Shown here piece after piece: positions 1 through 9,218 of a DNA stretch of 64,000 bases (the stretch's first letter is position 1; the number at the start of each line of letters is the position of its first letter). A model generated the notes under the pieces. It saw only the letters and a program-made list of their open reading frames with translations, made no database searches and had not been told where the DNA came from. This DNA comes from Micromonospora humi. Its GTDB lineage: Bacteria; Actinomycetota; Actinomycetes; Mycobacteriales; Micromonosporaceae. The translations under genes and the position numbers were made by a program. Where the stretch lies: NCBI RefSeq assembly GCF_900090105.1, contig NZ_FMDM01000013.1, positions 62,001-126,000 on the forward strand. Direction: 5' to 3'.

Positions 1-1159
1 GGGCCGCCACCCGCTTCTCGGCCCGGTCGGTCACGCCGTCGACGACGTACGTGCGGACCTGCGTGCTGGGGCTCAGCCCGCGTTCCACGCCGAGGATCCG
101 ACCGGCCGCCACGTTGGTGGTCAGGAAGTTGAGCACGTCCACCACCACGCCCGGGTGGCGGGTGCCGCGGAAGCCGGCCCAGTACATCGACGCCCGCGGC
201 CACTGGGCGGCCGGCGTGCCCGGGAAGGCGACGACGCCCAGGTTGTCCTCGGTGAGGCGTTGCAGCTCCGGGAACTGGTGCGACCAGGCGAAGGACGCCG
301 CGGTGTGGCCGGTGACCACGAGCTGGCGGGCCAGCTCGCCGGTGTCCGCCTGCTCCACCAGGGCCGCGCTCGGGGTGGCCCGGTCGAAGCGGGCGACCTC
401 CCAGAACTCGAACCAGGCGAGCAGTTCGGCCGAGCTGAAACCGAGCTGCCGCCCCTGGTACAGCTCGCTGCCCTGGCCGCGCAGCCAGAGCCAGAGCGCC
501 CGGTAGTCGCCGGAGGGGTCCATGGTGCCGGCCACCCGGTTGCCGGAGGCCCGGGTGACGCGGGCCGCCCAGCGGGCGTACTCCTTCCAGGACATGCCGG
601 TGCGCGGCTCGGGCTGGCCCAGCCGGCGCAGCAGGTCCCGGTTGAAGACCAGCGCCGCGTTGGTCTGCGCGGCGGGCACCGCCACGGTCCGCTCCTCCAC
701 CCGGCCGTAGCGGGCCAACTGCTCCGGCAGGCCGCGCAGCTCCAGCCGGTCGTCGTCGGCGTAACGGGTGAGGTCGAGCAGGATGTCGCGGCGGTCGTAC
801 TCGGTGAGCAGGGTGTCGTCGATCTGGAACAGGTCGGGCACGTTGCCGCTGGTGGCCTGGGTGGCGAGGCGGTCGTAGTAGCCGGCCAGCCCCTGCCAGG
901 TGATCCGGAAGCTGACCCGGGGGTTCTGCTGGGTGTAGAGGCGCAGCGCCTGCTCGGTCACCTGGGCGCGGCGGTTGCCGCCCCACCAGAACACCGACAG
1001 CTCGATCGGCCCGTCGTCGGCCGCGGCCTCGTCCTCCGCCGGGCTGCAACCGGCCAGCCCGCCGCTCAGCCCGCCGGCGAGCAGCGGCAGGCCGGTGAGC
1101 GCGCCGAGGAACCGTCGCCGGTCGAGGCCGGGACGGGGGACGGGCCGCTGAGCGCGCAC
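1..1159 (-). CDS. Extracellular sugar-binding lipoprotein of an ABC importer (3' end beyond window)
   Basis: Predicted periplasmic-type solute-binding lipoprotein (SBP family 1) that would hand an oligosaccharide or sugar to an ABC importer. About 386 codons are visible and the C-terminus lies left of the window. The N-terminus has a twin-arginine stretch (DRRRFLG, residues about 13-19), a hydrophobic segment and a lipobox LAGC with the lipidated Cys at about residue 38, so Tat export followed by lipidation is likely. The mature part shows the family's WWGGN start and a Trp/Tyr-rich ligand-binding body. The GTG start is preceded by GGAGA. Partner permease genes are not in view. The substrate cannot be deduced. 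Confidence 0.85.
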   Translation of the reverse strand, partial: MRAQRPVPRPGLDRRRFLGALTGLPLLAGGLSGGLAGCSPAEDEAAADDGPIELSVFWWGGNRRAQVTEQALRLYTQQNPRVSFRITWQGLAGYYDRLATQATSGNVPDLFQIDDTLLTEYDRRDILLDLTRYADDDRLELRGLPEQLARYGRVEERTVAVPAAQTNAALVFNRDLLRRLGQPEPRTGMSWKEYARWAARVTRASGNRVAGTMDPSGDYRALWLWLRGQGSELYQGRQLGFSSAELLAWFEFWEVARFDRATPSAALVEQADTGELARQLVVTGHTAASFAWSHQFPELQRLTEDNLGVVAFPGTPAAQWPRASMYWAGFRGTRHPGVVVDVLNFLTTNVAAGRILGVERGLSPSTQVRTYVVDGVTDRAEKRVAA

Positions 1160-1282
1160 GGTTCTCTCCGATGATGGGCTGGACGAATCATTCCACCGGC
1201 CCCGGACGGGGGTGTCAACGCCGGGTGGGACGGCCGGCGGGCGCGCCGGACGGCGTACGCCGGTCATGGTGTACTTACCGCC

Positions 1283-2116
1283 GTGGAACTTCTGCACTCG
1301 GGCAAGGTCCGGGACGTCTACGCCGACGGCGCGGACCTGATCCTGGTCGCCTCCGACCGCGTCTCCATCTACGACGTGGTGCTGCCGACCCCGATCCCGG
1401 ACAAGGGCCGCCTGCTCACCGCGCTCTCGCTGTGGTGGTTCGAGCAACTGTCGGACCTGGTGCCGAACCACGTCGTCTCCGCCACCGACGTGCCGGCGGA
1501 GTTCGCCGGGCGGGCGGTCCGGTGCCGGCGGCTGGAGATGGTGCCGGTCGAGTGCGTGGCCCGGGGCTACCTGACCGGCGGTGGTCTCGCCGAGTACGAG
1601 CGCACCGGCTCGGTGTCCGGCGTGCCGCTGCCCCGGGGCCTGGTGGAGGCGTCGATCCTGCCCGAGCCGATCTTCACTCCGTCGACGAAGGCGCCGAAGG
1701 GCGAGCACGACGAGCCGATCACCTACGACCAGGTGGTCGACAAGGTCGGGCCGGAGACCGCGGAGCGGCTGCGGGAGATCACCCTCGACGTCTACCGGCG
1801 GGGCGCGGAGATCGCCGCGGATCGGGGCATCCTGATCGCCGACACCAAGCTGGAGCTGGGCTGGGCGCCGGACGGCACGCTGGTCCTCGCCGACGAACTG
1901 CTCACCTCCGACTCGTCCCGGTTCTGGCCGGCCGAGTCCTACCAGCCCGGTCGGGCCCAGTTCTCCTTCGACAAGCAGTACGTGCGGGACTGGGCCGTCG
2001 AGAGCGGCTGGGACAAGCTCCCGCCGGCGCCGGAGGTGCCGGCCGACGTGGTCGAGGCGACCCGCGCGCGCTACGTCGAGGCGTACGAGAAGCTCACCGG
2101 CGACCGCTGGGACTGA
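1283..2116 (+). CDS. purC: SAICAR synthetase (phosphoribosylaminoimidazole-succinocarboxamide synthase)
   Basis: Catalyses the ATP-dependent joining of CAIR and aspartate to give SAICAR in de novo purine synthesis; cytosolic. The 277-residue protein matches the usual family length. It begins with the conserved GKVRDVY loop (residues 7-13) and carries the VECVARGYLTGG segment, DTKLELG and the D-E-x-x-T-S-D-S-S-R-F block near residue 205, all hallmarks of PurC. The GTG at 1283 is the only start that leaves the N-terminal motif intact. No other pur gene is in the window; the next gene downstream has its own promoter. Confidence 0.97.
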   Translation: MELLHSGKVRDVYADGADLILVASDRVSIYDVVLPTPIPDKGRLLTALSLWWFEQLSDLVPNHVVSATDVPAEFAGRAVRCRRLEMVPVECVARGYLTGGGLAEYERTGSVSGVPLPRGLVEASILPEPIFTPSTKAPKGEHDEPITYDQVVDKVGPETAERLREITLDVYRRGAEIAADRGILIADTKLELGWAPDGTLVLADELLTSDSSRFWPAESYQPGRAQFSFDKQYVRDWAVESGWDKLPPAPEVPADVVEATRARYVEAYEKLTGDRWD

Positions 2117-2125
2117 CCGGACGTC

Positions 2126-2131
2126 TAGTCT
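2126..2131 (+). promoter_or_regulatory. -10 box TAGTCT of a leaderless promoter for the VOC gene
   Basis: TAGTCT ends exactly 7 nt before the ATG at 2139, immediately after the purC stop. The spacing predicts transcription starting on the A of the start codon. No convincing -35 was seen. Confidence 0.5.
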
Positions 2132-2138
2132 CGTCCGC

Positions 2139-2876
2139 ATGGCGACGAGGCTCGTGCAGATCAACATGAAGGCCCGGAACGACGCCGCGCTCGGCGGCTT
2201 CTGGGCGAAGGCGCTGGGCTGGGGCATCTCCAGCGAGGGGCCGGGCGTGACCAACCTCGAACCCGAGGGCATCGTCTACCCCGACCCGGTCGCGGTCTGC
2301 GTCGACCTCGTCGTCTCCACCGAACCCAAGGTGGGCAAGAACCGGGTGCACGTCGACCTGGCCACCACGTCGGCGGCCCATCAGGCGGAGCTGGTCGCGC
2401 GGCTGACGGAGCTGGGCGCGACGCCCGCCGACATCGGCCAGGGTGACGTCCCGTTCACGGTGCTGGCCGATCCGGAGGGCAACGAGTTCTGCGTGCTGGA
2501 GCCGCGCCCGATCTACCGGGACACCGGGCCGATCGCCGCGGTGGTGGTCGACTGCGCGGACCCGCGCGAGATGGCCCGGTTCTGGGGCGAGGCGACGGAC
2601 TGGACCGTGCACGAGGTGACCGACCAGCACGCCTCGCTGCGTTCCGCCGCGGGTGTCGGCCCCTACCTGGAGTTCGTCCGCAACCCCGACCCGAAGACCG
2701 GCTGGAACCGCGTCCACCTTGACGTCCGCCCCTACCCGGGTGACGACATGGCGGCCGAGGTGGCCCGCCTGGAGACGCTCGGCGCCACCCGCATCGACCT
2801 GTCCGGCGCCCACATCCACTGGACGGTCATGGCCGACCCCGAGGGCAACGAGTTCTGCGTCCTCACCCCCTCCTGA
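2139..2876 (+). CDS. VOC-family protein with two tandem glyoxalase-like domains
   Basis: A 245-residue soluble protein made of two repeats of the vicinal-oxygen-chelate fold (residues about 5-122 and 128-245). Each repeat ends with the same signature ADPEGNEFCVL, the second reading MADPEGNEFCVLTPS. The family includes glyoxalases, dioxygenases and antibiotic-binding resistance proteins, so the reaction cannot be assigned. It follows purC on the same strand, but a TANNNT box 7 nt before its ATG suggests its own leaderless transcript. A 17-bp inverted repeat directly after its stop separates it from the convergent glpK. Confidence 0.85.
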   Translation: MATRLVQINMKARNDAALGGFWAKALGWGISSEGPGVTNLEPEGIVYPDPVAVCVDLVVSTEPKVGKNRVHVDLATTSAAHQAELVARLTELGATPADIGQGDVPFTVLADPEGNEFCVLEPRPIYRDTGPIAAVVVDCADPREMARFWGEATDWTVHEVTDQHASLRSAAGVGPYLEFVRNPDPKTGWNRVHLDVRPYPGDDMAAEVARLETLGATRIDLSGAHIHWTVMADPEGNEFCVLTPS

Positions 2877-2953
2877 CCCGCGATCTTGCACTTCCTGCCC
2901 CGGCACAAGGGGCATTCAGGGCGGATCGCGGGCCGAAAGTGCAAGATCGCGGG
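2877..2953. repeat. 17-bp perfect inverted repeat with 43-nt loop; intergenic palindrome and likely bidirectional terminator
   Basis: Arms at 2877-2893 and 2937-2953 are exact reverse complements (core GATCTTGCACTT / AAGTGCAAGATC). The loop contains a smaller hairpin TGCCCC/GGGGCA. It fills nearly all of the space between the convergent VOC gene and glpK. Such a long perfect stem is more than a terminator needs and looks like a dispersed palindromic element. Confidence 0.75.
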
Positions 2954-2970
2954 GGAGGGCGGGCGGGAGG

Positions 2971-4455
2971 TCAGTCTTCCCAGTTCAGGGTGCGTTGGAC
3001 GGCCTTGTGCCACTGGTGCAGCTCGTGCTCGCGGTGGGTCGGGTCCATGGCGGGCTCCCACTGGGCGTCGGAGCGCCACTTGTCCCGCAGCGTCGCCAGG
3101 TCGGGCCAGAAGCCGACGGCCAGGCCGGCCGCGTACGCGGCGCCGAGGCAGGTGGTCTCCGTGATCCGGGAGCGCACCACCGGCACGTCGAGCACGTCGG
3201 CAAGGAACTGCATCAGCAGCGCGTTGCCGGTCATCCCACCGTCCACCCGCAGCCGGCGCAACGCGACGTCGGAGTCGGCGTTCATCGCGTCGACCACCTC
3301 GCGGGTCTGGAACGCGGACGCCTCCAGCACCGCCCGGGCCAGGTGGCCCTTGGTGATGTAGCCGGTCAGGCCGGCGATCACACCCCGGGCGTCGCTGCGC
3401 CAGTGCGGCGCGAACAGGCCGGAGAAGGCCGGCACCACATAGCAGCCGCCGTTGTCGTCGACCGTGCGGGCCAGCTCCTCGACCTGACCGGCGGTGGAGA
3501 TCAGGCCGAGGTTGTCGCGCAGCCACTGCACCAGCGAGCCGGTGACCGCGATGGCACCCTCCAGCGCGTACGTGGCCGGCTGCCCCTCGATCCGGTAGGC
3601 CACGGTGGTGAGCAGGCCGTGTCGCGACGGCACCGGGCTCGCGCCGGTGTTGAGCAGCAGGAAACTGCCGGTGCCGTAGGTGCACTTGGCCTCGCCGGGC
3701 TGGAAGCAGGTCTGCCCGAACAGCGCGGCCTGCTGGTCGCCGAGCGCGCTGGCCACCGGCACCCCGGCGAGGACGCCCTCGGCGGTGCCGTAGACCTCGG
3801 CCGAGCAGCGGATCTCGGGCAGCATCGCGGCCGGGATGCGCAGCGCGTCGAGCAGCTCCGGCGCCCAGTCGAGCGTCTCCAGGTCCATCAGCAGGGTGCG
3901 GCTGGCGTTCGTCACGTCGGTGACGTGCCGCCCGGTCAGCTTCCAGATGATCCAGCTGTCCATGGTGCCGAACAGCACCTCGCCCCGCTCGGCCCGCTCG
4001 CGCAGCCCGTCGACGTGGTCGAGCAGCCAGCGCAGCTTCGGCCCGGCGAAGTAGGTGGCCAGGGTCAGCCCGGTGCGGGCCCGCAGCCGGTCGGTGTCGT
4101 ACGCCTCGGCCAGCTCGCGCAGCTGCGGGCCGGTGCGGGTGTCCTGCCAGACGATCGCGTTGGCCACCGGCCGGCCGGTGGCCCGGTCCCAGACCACTGT
4201 GGTCTCCCGCTGGTTGGTGATGCCCACCGCGGCGAGTCGCTCGGGGCCGATGTCGGCGTTCGCCAACGCCTCCCGCACCACGTGCTCCACGTTGGTCCAG
4301 ATCTCCTCGGCGTCGTGCTCGACCCACCCGGGTCGCGGGAAGATCTGCCGGTGTTCGCGTTGGGCCACCGCGACGATCTCACCGGCGGAGTCGAAGACGA
4401 GGCACCGCGAGGAGGTGGTGCCCTGGTCGATGGCGGCGACGAACTCTCCGGTCAC
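2971..4455 (-). CDS. glpK: Glycerol kinase
   Basis: Phosphorylates glycerol with ATP to sn-glycerol-3-phosphate; cytosolic FGGY-family kinase. The 494-residue protein has the N-terminal phosphate-binding [13 protein letters not shown] (about residues 4-16), the substrate-site [10 protein letters not shown], the hinge segment [13 protein letters not shown] and the C-terminal DGGMTGN adenosine-binding motif. The GTG at 4455 is chosen because the protein starts just before the first FGGY strand and because a TACGGT box lies 6 nt upstream. No glpF or glpD neighbour is present, so it appears to be a solitary gene. Confidence 0.97.
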   Translation of the reverse strand: MTGEFVAAIDQGTTSSRCLVFDSAGEIVAVAQREHRQIFPRPGWVEHDAEEIWTNVEHVVREALANADIGPERLAAVGITNQRETTVVWDRATGRPVANAIVWQDTRTGPQLRELAEAYDTDRLRARTGLTLATYFAGPKLRWLLDHVDGLRERAERGEVLFGTMDSWIIWKLTGRHVTDVTNASRTLLMDLETLDWAPELLDALRIPAAMLPEIRCSAEVYGTAEGVLAGVPVASALGDQQAALFGQTCFQPGEAKCTYGTGSFLLLNTGASPVPSRHGLLTTVAYRIEGQPATYALEGAIAVTGSLVQWLRDNLGLISTAGQVEELARTVDDNGGCYVVPAFSGLFAPHWRSDARGVIAGLTGYITKGHLARAVLEASAFQTREVVDAMNADSDVALRRLRVDGGMTGNALLMQFLADVLDVPVVRSRITETTCLGAAYAAGLAVGFWPDLATLRDKWRSDAQWEPAMDPTHREHELHQWHKAVQRTLNWED

Positions 4456-4461
4456 GCAGGC

Positions 4462-4467
4462 ACCGTA
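4462..4467 (-). promoter_or_regulatory. -10 box TACGGT, leaderless promoter of glpK
   Basis: On the minus strand TACGGT ends 6 nt before the GTG start of glpK, predicting a transcript that begins at the initiation codon. Confidence 0.5.
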
Positions 4468-4519
4468 CCCGCCGGGCGCGTCCCGCGCCTCCGTCGGCCG
4501 GTCCGTACGATCATCAGAC

Positions 4520-5458
4520 GTGCGTGACATTGCCGTGTTCAGCGGGACCGCCCACCCGGACCTCGCCGCCGAGATCTGCGCCCACCTCGCCGTTCCGCTG
4601 CACCCGGTGCGGGTGTCCCGGTTCGCCAACGACTGCCTCGAGGTGCAGTTGCAGGCGAACTGCCGGGAGCGGGACGTCTTCCTCATCCAGCCGCTGGTGC
4701 CACCGGTGCAGGAGCACCTGGTCGAGCTGCTGCTCATGATCGACGCCGCCCGGGGCGCGTCGGCCGCCCGGATCACCGTGGTGCTGCCGCACTACGCGTA
4801 CGCCCGGTCGGACAAGAAGGACGCGCCGCGGATCTCCATCGGCGGCCGGCTCGTCGCCGACCTGCTCACCTCGGCCGGCGCGCACCGCGTGCTGGCCATG
4901 ACGCTGCACTCGCCGCAGGTGCACGGCTTCTTCAGCGTCCCGGTCGACCACCTGCACGCGCTGCGTGAGCTGGCCGCCCACTTCAAGGGACACGACCTGA
5001 GCAACGCGGTGGTGGTCTCGCCGGACCTGGGCAACGCCAAGGAGGCGGCGGCGTTCGCCCGGATGCTCGGCACCCCGGTGGCGGCCGGCGCGAAGCAGCG
5101 GTTCAGCGACGACCGGGTGCAGATCAGCACGATCATCGGCGAGGTGGCGGACCGGGACGTGATCGTGCTGGACGACGAGATCGCCAAGGGCAGCACGGTG
5201 GTCGAGCTGATCTCGCACCTGCGGGAACGGCAGGTGCGTTCGATCCGGCTGGCGTGCACGCACGGGCTCTTCTCCAGCGGCGCGCTGGAGCGGCTGAGCG
5301 CGCAGGACGGCGTACTGGAGATCGTCTGCACCAACACGGTGCCGATTCCGGCCGAGAAGCGGGTGCCGAAGCTGGAGGTGCTCTCGGTGGCGCCGGCGCT
5401 GGCCGAGGCGATGCGCCGGATCCACAACGGCGAGTCGGTGAGCGCGCTCTTCGGCTGA
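4520..5458 (+). CDS. prs: Ribose-phosphate pyrophosphokinase (PRPP synthetase)
   Basis: Makes PRPP from ribose-5-phosphate and ATP for nucleotide, His and Trp synthesis. The 312-residue protein shows the family start ([18 protein letters not shown]), the ATP loop region [15 protein letters not shown], the catalytic-loop segment around GAKQRF and the PRPP-binding segment [13 protein letters not shown] near residue 215. The PRPP loop departs from the canonical DDMIDTGGT and the catalytic loop has KQR rather than KRR, so this may be a divergent paralogue beside a housekeeping prs elsewhere. A TACGAT box lies 8 nt before the GTG start. It is divergent from glpK. Confidence 0.88.
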   Translation: MRDIAVFSGTAHPDLAAEICAHLAVPLHPVRVSRFANDCLEVQLQANCRERDVFLIQPLVPPVQEHLVELLLMIDAARGASAARITVVLPHYAYARSDKKDAPRISIGGRLVADLLTSAGAHRVLAMTLHSPQVHGFFSVPVDHLHALRELAAHFKGHDLSNAVVVSPDLGNAKEAAAFARMLGTPVAAGAKQRFSDDRVQISTIIGEVADRDVIVLDDEIAKGSTVVELISHLRERQVRSIRLACTHGLFSSGALERLSAQDGVLEIVCTNTVPIPAEKRVPKLEVLSVAPALAEAMRRIHNGESVSALFG

Positions 5459-5481
5459 GGGCGAGGCGGCCCGGCGGCCGG

Positions 5482-5949
5482 TCAGCCGTCCGGTGGACGG
5501 GTGGCGCTCCGCCGGGCGGTCACCGCCGTGGTGATCCGGACGACCGTGCCGGCGTCGCCGGTCTCGACCTCCATCGTGTCGCTCAGCTCCCGGGCCAGCC
5601 AGAGGCCCCATCCGCCGGCGGTCTCGGGAGCCGGGCGGTCGCGGTCGCGCAGTCGCCGTTCGCTGATCCCGTGCCCGTGGTCGGCGACCTCGCAGACCAG
5701 GTCGTCGCCGCGTCGCCAGAGCCGCAACCGGCCCTGCCCGCCGCCGTGGCGCACCGCGTTGGTGATCAGCTCGTTGACCGCCAGCACGAAGTCGTCGAGC
5801 CGCTGCCCGGTGAGCCCCACCGCGAGCGCGCAGGAGGTGACCGTGTGCCGCAGCTCGGTCACGTGGGCCTGGTCGAAGGCCTCGGCGATCAGTTGGGAAG
5901 GTTCGATGGGCACAACCGTACGCGGTGCGGGGAGTTCTGCGTTTGTCAT
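5482..5949 (-). CDS. RsbW/SpoIIAB-like ATP-binding protein (putative anti-sigma regulatory kinase)
   Basis: A 155-residue single-domain GHKL ATPase. Visible motifs are the N-box (NELITNAVRHGGG, about residues 62-74), the G1 box DHGHGIS and the G2 region GGWGLWLARELSD. Proteins of this type phosphorylate anti-anti-sigma factors or bind sigma factors directly, but no STAS partner or sigma gene is adjacent, so its target is unknown. ATG at 5949 is chosen because it has ACGGGG upstream. It is divergent from the histidine kinase at 6065. Confidence 0.8.
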   Translation of the reverse strand: MTNAELPAPRTVVPIEPSQLIAEAFDQAHVTELRHTVTSCALAVGLTGQRLDDFVLAVNELITNAVRHGGGQGRLRLWRRGDDLVCEVADHGHGISERRLRDRDRPAPETAGGWGLWLARELSDTMEVETGDAGTVVRITTAVTARRSATRPPDG

Positions 5950-6064
5950 GACCCCGTCCCGGCGATGGCCCTCGACGAATTTCGCGGCTTTTCCACCGTA
6001 CGTCAGGGTTTCCCGACCCGCACCCCGCGGCCCGCGCGTGACCGACTGTGGCAGGGTGACGCCC

Positions 6065-7189
6065 ATGCCGTCGTCCTCCGGCCTGGAAGGCCCGTTCTGG
6101 CGGTCCATCGCGGTGTTCCGGTTCGCCTCGCTCGCGTACGTCGGTGTGCTCGTGCTGCGCGACGGCGGCGAGTACGCGCACCCGGTGGCCGCCGGCGCCG
6201 TCCTGCTGGGCATGCTGGCCTGGAGCGGCGTGACGGCGGTCGGCTACCGGCGCCCGGCAGGGCGACGCTGGCCGCTGCTCCTGGCCGACCTCGCCGTGGT
6301 GCTGGCGATCATCCTGGCCACGCCGTGGGTGGTCGGCCGCCCGGCGCTCGCCGCCGGCGTGCCGGTGCTGACCTCGGCCTGGCTGGCCGGGCCGGTGCTG
6401 GCCTGGGCGGTCTCCGGCGGCCGGCGGCGGGGCACGGTGGCCGCGCTGGTGCTCGGCGGCGCCGACCTGGCCACCCGCGACCCGATCAACCCGTCGGCGT
6501 TCACCGGGGCCATCCTGCTGCTGCTCGCCGGCCTGGTGGTCGGGCACGTGGGCCGGCTGGTCGTCGAGGCGGAGGCCCGGTTGCAGCGGGCGGTGGAGCT
6601 GGAGGCCGCCACCCGGGAACGGGAGCGGCTGGCCCGCGACATCCACGACTCGGTGCTCCAGGTGCTGGCGCTGGTCCGGCGGCGGGGCGCCGACCTGGAC
6701 GGCGAGGCGGCCGAGCTGGCCCGGCTGGCCGGGGAGCAGGAAGCCGCCCTGCGGTCGCTGATCGGCCGGGTGGACGCCGAGCCGGAGCGGGCCGGGGCCG
6801 ACCGGGACCTGCGCGACCTGCTGGACCGCTACGCCTCGGCGGCGGTGCAGGTGGCCGCGCCGGCCACCCCGGTGCCGCTGCCCGCGCGGGCGGCCGGTGA
6901 GCTGGCCGCGGCGGTCGGCGCGGCGCTGGACAACGTGACCCGGCACGCGGGCGGGCGGGCCTGGGTGCTGATCGAGGACGAGGAGGCGACGGTGACCGTG
7001 TCGGTCCGCGACGAGGGGCCGGGGATCCCGGACGGGCGGCTGGCGGAGGCCGCGGCGCAGGGCCGGCTCGGGGTGGCCCAGTCCATCCGGGGCCGGGTGG
7101 CGGACCTGGGCGGCGAGGTGCGGATCGTCTCCGCCCCGGGCGCCGGGACCGAGATCGAGCTGACCGTGCCGAGGAGCCGGCGGCGGTGA
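6065..7189 (+). CDS. NarL-type sensor histidine kinase
   Basis: Membrane sensor kinase of 374 residues. Five or six hydrophobic segments fill the first 165 residues (N-terminus to GAILLLLAGLVVGHVG). A HisKA_3 dimerisation segment follows, ERERLARDIHDSVLQVLALV, with the phospho-accepting His, then a HATPase domain with DNVTRHAGG (N-box), DEGPGIPDG (G1) and GRLGVAQSIRGRV. It overlaps the response-regulator gene by 4 nt (GTGA), so the pair is co-translated. There is no periplasmic sensor domain, which suggests sensing within the membrane. The signal is unknown. A GTG at 6056 is an alternative start. Confidence 0.88.
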   Translation: MPSSSGLEGPFWRSIAVFRFASLAYVGVLVLRDGGEYAHPVAAGAVLLGMLAWSGVTAVGYRRPAGRRWPLLLADLAVVLAIILATPWVVGRPALAAGVPVLTSAWLAGPVLAWAVSGGRRRGTVAALVLGGADLATRDPINPSAFTGAILLLLAGLVVGHVGRLVVEAEARLQRAVELEAATRERERLARDIHDSVLQVLALVRRRGADLDGEAAELARLAGEQEAALRSLIGRVDAEPERAGADRDLRDLLDRYASAAVQVAAPATPVPLPARAAGELAAAVGAALDNVTRHAGGRAWVLIEDEEATVTVSVRDEGPGIPDGRLAEAAAQGRLGVAQSIRGRVADLGGEVRIVSAPGAGTEIELTVPRSRRR

Positions 7190-7833
7190 GCATCCGGGTG
7201 ATGGTGGTCGACGACCACCCGATGTGGCGGGAGGGGGTGGCCCGCGACCTCACCGAGGCCGGCCTCGACGTGGTCGCGACCAGCGGCGAGGGACGGCAGG
7301 CGGTCCGGGTCGCCGCGGCGGTCCGGCCCGACCTGGTCGTGCTCGACCTGCAGCTGCCGGACGTCTCCGGCGTCGAGGTGGTCCGGGGGTTGCGCGCCGC
7401 GTTGCCCGAGGTGCGGGTGCTCATGCTCTCGGCCAGCGGCGAACCGCAGAGCGTGCTGGACGCGGTGAAGGCCGGCGCCACCGGCTATCTGGTCAAGTCG
7501 GCCGCCCCGGCCGAGTTCCTGGACGCGGTGCGCCGCACCGCGGCGGGTGAGCCGGTCTTCACGCCGGGACTGGCCGGGCTGGTGCTGGGCGAGTATCGCC
7601 GGCTGGCCGCCGCGCCGCCGGCCCCGCACGACGACGCGCCCCGGCTCACCGACCGGGAGACCGAGGTGCTGCGGCTGGTCGCCAAGGGGCTGTCCTACAA
7701 GCAGATCGCCGAGCGGCTCCGGCTGTCCCACCGGACCGTGCAGAACCACGTGCAGAACACCCTGGGCAAGCTCCAGTTGCACAACCGGGTCGAGCTGACC
7801 CGGTACGCCATCGAGCGGGGCCTGGACGGGTGA
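7186..7833 (+). CDS. LuxR/NarL-family response regulator
   Basis: Cognate regulator for the upstream kinase. The 215-residue protein has a receiver domain with acidic pocket D9-D10, phospho-acceptor D54 (VVLDLQLPD) and the Lys of YLVKSAA, then a C-terminal LuxR-type HTH (about residues 150-210; LTDRETEVLRLVAKGLSYKQIAERL). It starts inside the kinase stop codon. Its stop lies 1 nt from the stop of the convergent DUF5709 gene, so there is no room for a terminator between them. Confidence 0.92.
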   Translation: MSIRVMVVDDHPMWREGVARDLTEAGLDVVATSGEGRQAVRVAAAVRPDLVVLDLQLPDVSGVEVVRGLRAALPEVRVLMLSASGEPQSVLDAVKAGATGYLVKSAAPAEFLDAVRRTAAGEPVFTPGLAGLVLGEYRRLAAAPPAPHDDAPRLTDRETEVLRLVAKGLSYKQIAERLRLSHRTVQNHVQNTLGKLQLHNRVELTRYAIERGLDG

Positions 7834-7834
7834 G

Positions 7835-8407
7835 TCAGCGGGCCGGCGGCGGCTGGGTCTCGTGCACCGCCAGCTCCTCCGCGGTGGCCCCGCCGCCGGC
7901 GGCGCCCGCGTCGTAGGCGACGTTGTCGGTCTCCTGGTCGGTGTGCGCGCCCTCGTCCGGTTCGACCAGCCGGCCCACCTCGTGGTCGGCGACGGTGCCG
8001 AGCTGGCCGTGGTCGTAGACGGAGACCGGGGAGTGCGGGTCGGAGACCGGCCCCGGGTCGATCACGTCCGCGTCGAGCTGCGCCTGCGCGGCGGCCTCCT
8101 CGCTGTCCGCCTCGGCCGCGATCGCCGGGTCGACGGTGCCGGCCAGCGGGTCGTCGGCGGGACGCTCGTACTGCTCGCGGTCGAGCTTGTAGTCCAGCGA
8201 CTCGCCGTCGAGCTGCTCCTCGGCGGTGGTGCCGAACCGGTCGACGGCGACCGGGGTGCGGTCGCCGGGGATCTGGGCCGGCTCCGGGCCGTCCGCCTCG
8301 CGCCCGGTCAGCACGTCGTCGTTGGCGGTCGAGTCGTCGTCGGCGGTGTCCGGCAGGCCCTCCGCCTCGGGATCGGACACGGGGGTGGGGTACTCGTCGT
8401 CGCGCAT
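7835..8407 (-). CDS. DUF5709-type acidic protein
   Basis: A 190-residue very acidic, soluble protein rich in Asp, Glu, Ala and Pro. It matches the actinobacterial DUF5709 pattern as I remember it: an acidic N-terminal half with GTTAEEQLDGESLDYKLDRE, a middle VDPAIAAEADSEEAA and a C-terminal region with DNVAYDAGA. No enzyme motif, signal peptide or membrane segment is visible. Function unknown. Monocistronic by position: it is convergent with the response regulator and 80 nt from the next gene on the same strand. Confidence 0.7.
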   Translation of the reverse strand: MRDDEYPTPVSDPEAEGLPDTADDDSTANDDVLTGREADGPEPAQIPGDRTPVAVDRFGTTAEEQLDGESLDYKLDREQYERPADDPLAGTVDPAIAAEADSEEAAAQAQLDADVIDPGPVSDPHSPVSVYDHGQLGTVADHEVGRLVEPDEGAHTDQETDNVAYDAGAAGGGATAEELAVHETQPPPAR

Positions 8408-8487
8408 GGGAGTGACCTACCCACTGCGCTCACCGCATTAACCGCGACCGGCGGGGTGGATCGGGATCAACGGGGCGAAACGGCACC

Positions 8488-9162
8488 TCAGTTGCGGAAG
8501 GCCGCCTCGTCCTCGGCGTACAGCACGCACCAGACCACCTTGCCGTCGGGCAGCGGCGTGCTGCCCCAGCGCCGGGCCACCGTGTCGATGAGCAGCAGCC
8601 CACGACCGCCGACCGAGTCGACCGGCGCCGGCCCGGTGTACGCGGGACGCCCGGCGGCGTGGTCCCGGACCGCCACGTGCAGGGCGGCGCCGCGCGGGGC
8701 GAGCCGCAGCGTCATCGGGGTCGCCGCGTGCGAGACCACGTTGTTGACCATCTCGGTGACCGCGATGCAGGCCGGCTCGGCCAGCTCGGGCAGGCCCCAT
8801 CGGGCGCACCCCTCGGCGATCAGCGAGCGGGCCACGCGTGCCGCCTCCACCACCGGTGGTAGCTCGACCTCGAGCAGGTCGGGTGGCGCCGGCCGGGGCT
8901 CCGGTGGGGCGCCCGAGTCCAGCAGCAGCTCGGCGGCCGGCCAGTCGGCGACCTCGCGGCGGACCTCGTGGAGCGCGTCGCGCACCGCCGGGTCGGGGAT
9001 CCGCACCCCGGACAGGTCGACCCGCACCGGGCCCGGCCGCTGCCACAGCCGGGCGAGCAGCGTGCCCCGTACGGCCTCGGCCTCGGACCGGTCGAGCACA
9101 CCCGTCAACCTGACCGTCGAGGATTCGTCGGTCTCGACCAGGCAACGCGCGTCCGTCCGCAT
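8488..9162 (-). CDS. STAS-like plus RsbW-like ATPase fusion (anti-sigma regulatory protein)
   Basis: A 224-residue protein. The N-terminal third resembles a STAS/anti-anti-sigma domain (VRLTGVLDRSEAEAVRGTL; PVRVDLSGVRIPDPAV). The C-terminal part is a GHKL ATPase with N-box AVTEMVNNVVSHA and G1/G2 region DHAAGRPAY...GGRGLLLIDTVARRWG. This fused arrangement is seen in actinobacterial partner-switch regulators. Normally the ATPase phosphorylates a Ser/Thr in a STAS domain, but no clear acceptor is obvious here. ATG at 9162 is used; an in-frame GTG at 9180 is possible. Confidence 0.75.
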   Translation of the reverse strand: MRTDARCLVETDESSTVRLTGVLDRSEAEAVRGTLLARLWQRPGPVRVDLSGVRIPDPAVRDALHEVRREVADWPAAELLLDSGAPPEPRPAPPDLLEVELPPVVEAARVARSLIAEGCARWGLPELAEPACIAVTEMVNNVVSHAATPMTLRLAPRGAALHVAVRDHAAGRPAYTGPAPVDSVGGRGLLLIDTVARRWGSTPLPDGKVVWCVLYAEDEAAFRN

Positions 9163-9218
9163 GATCGTCCCATTGTGCACGTCGGTCCCGGCGCGCGCAT
9201 CAGTCCGGTCGACGGGAC

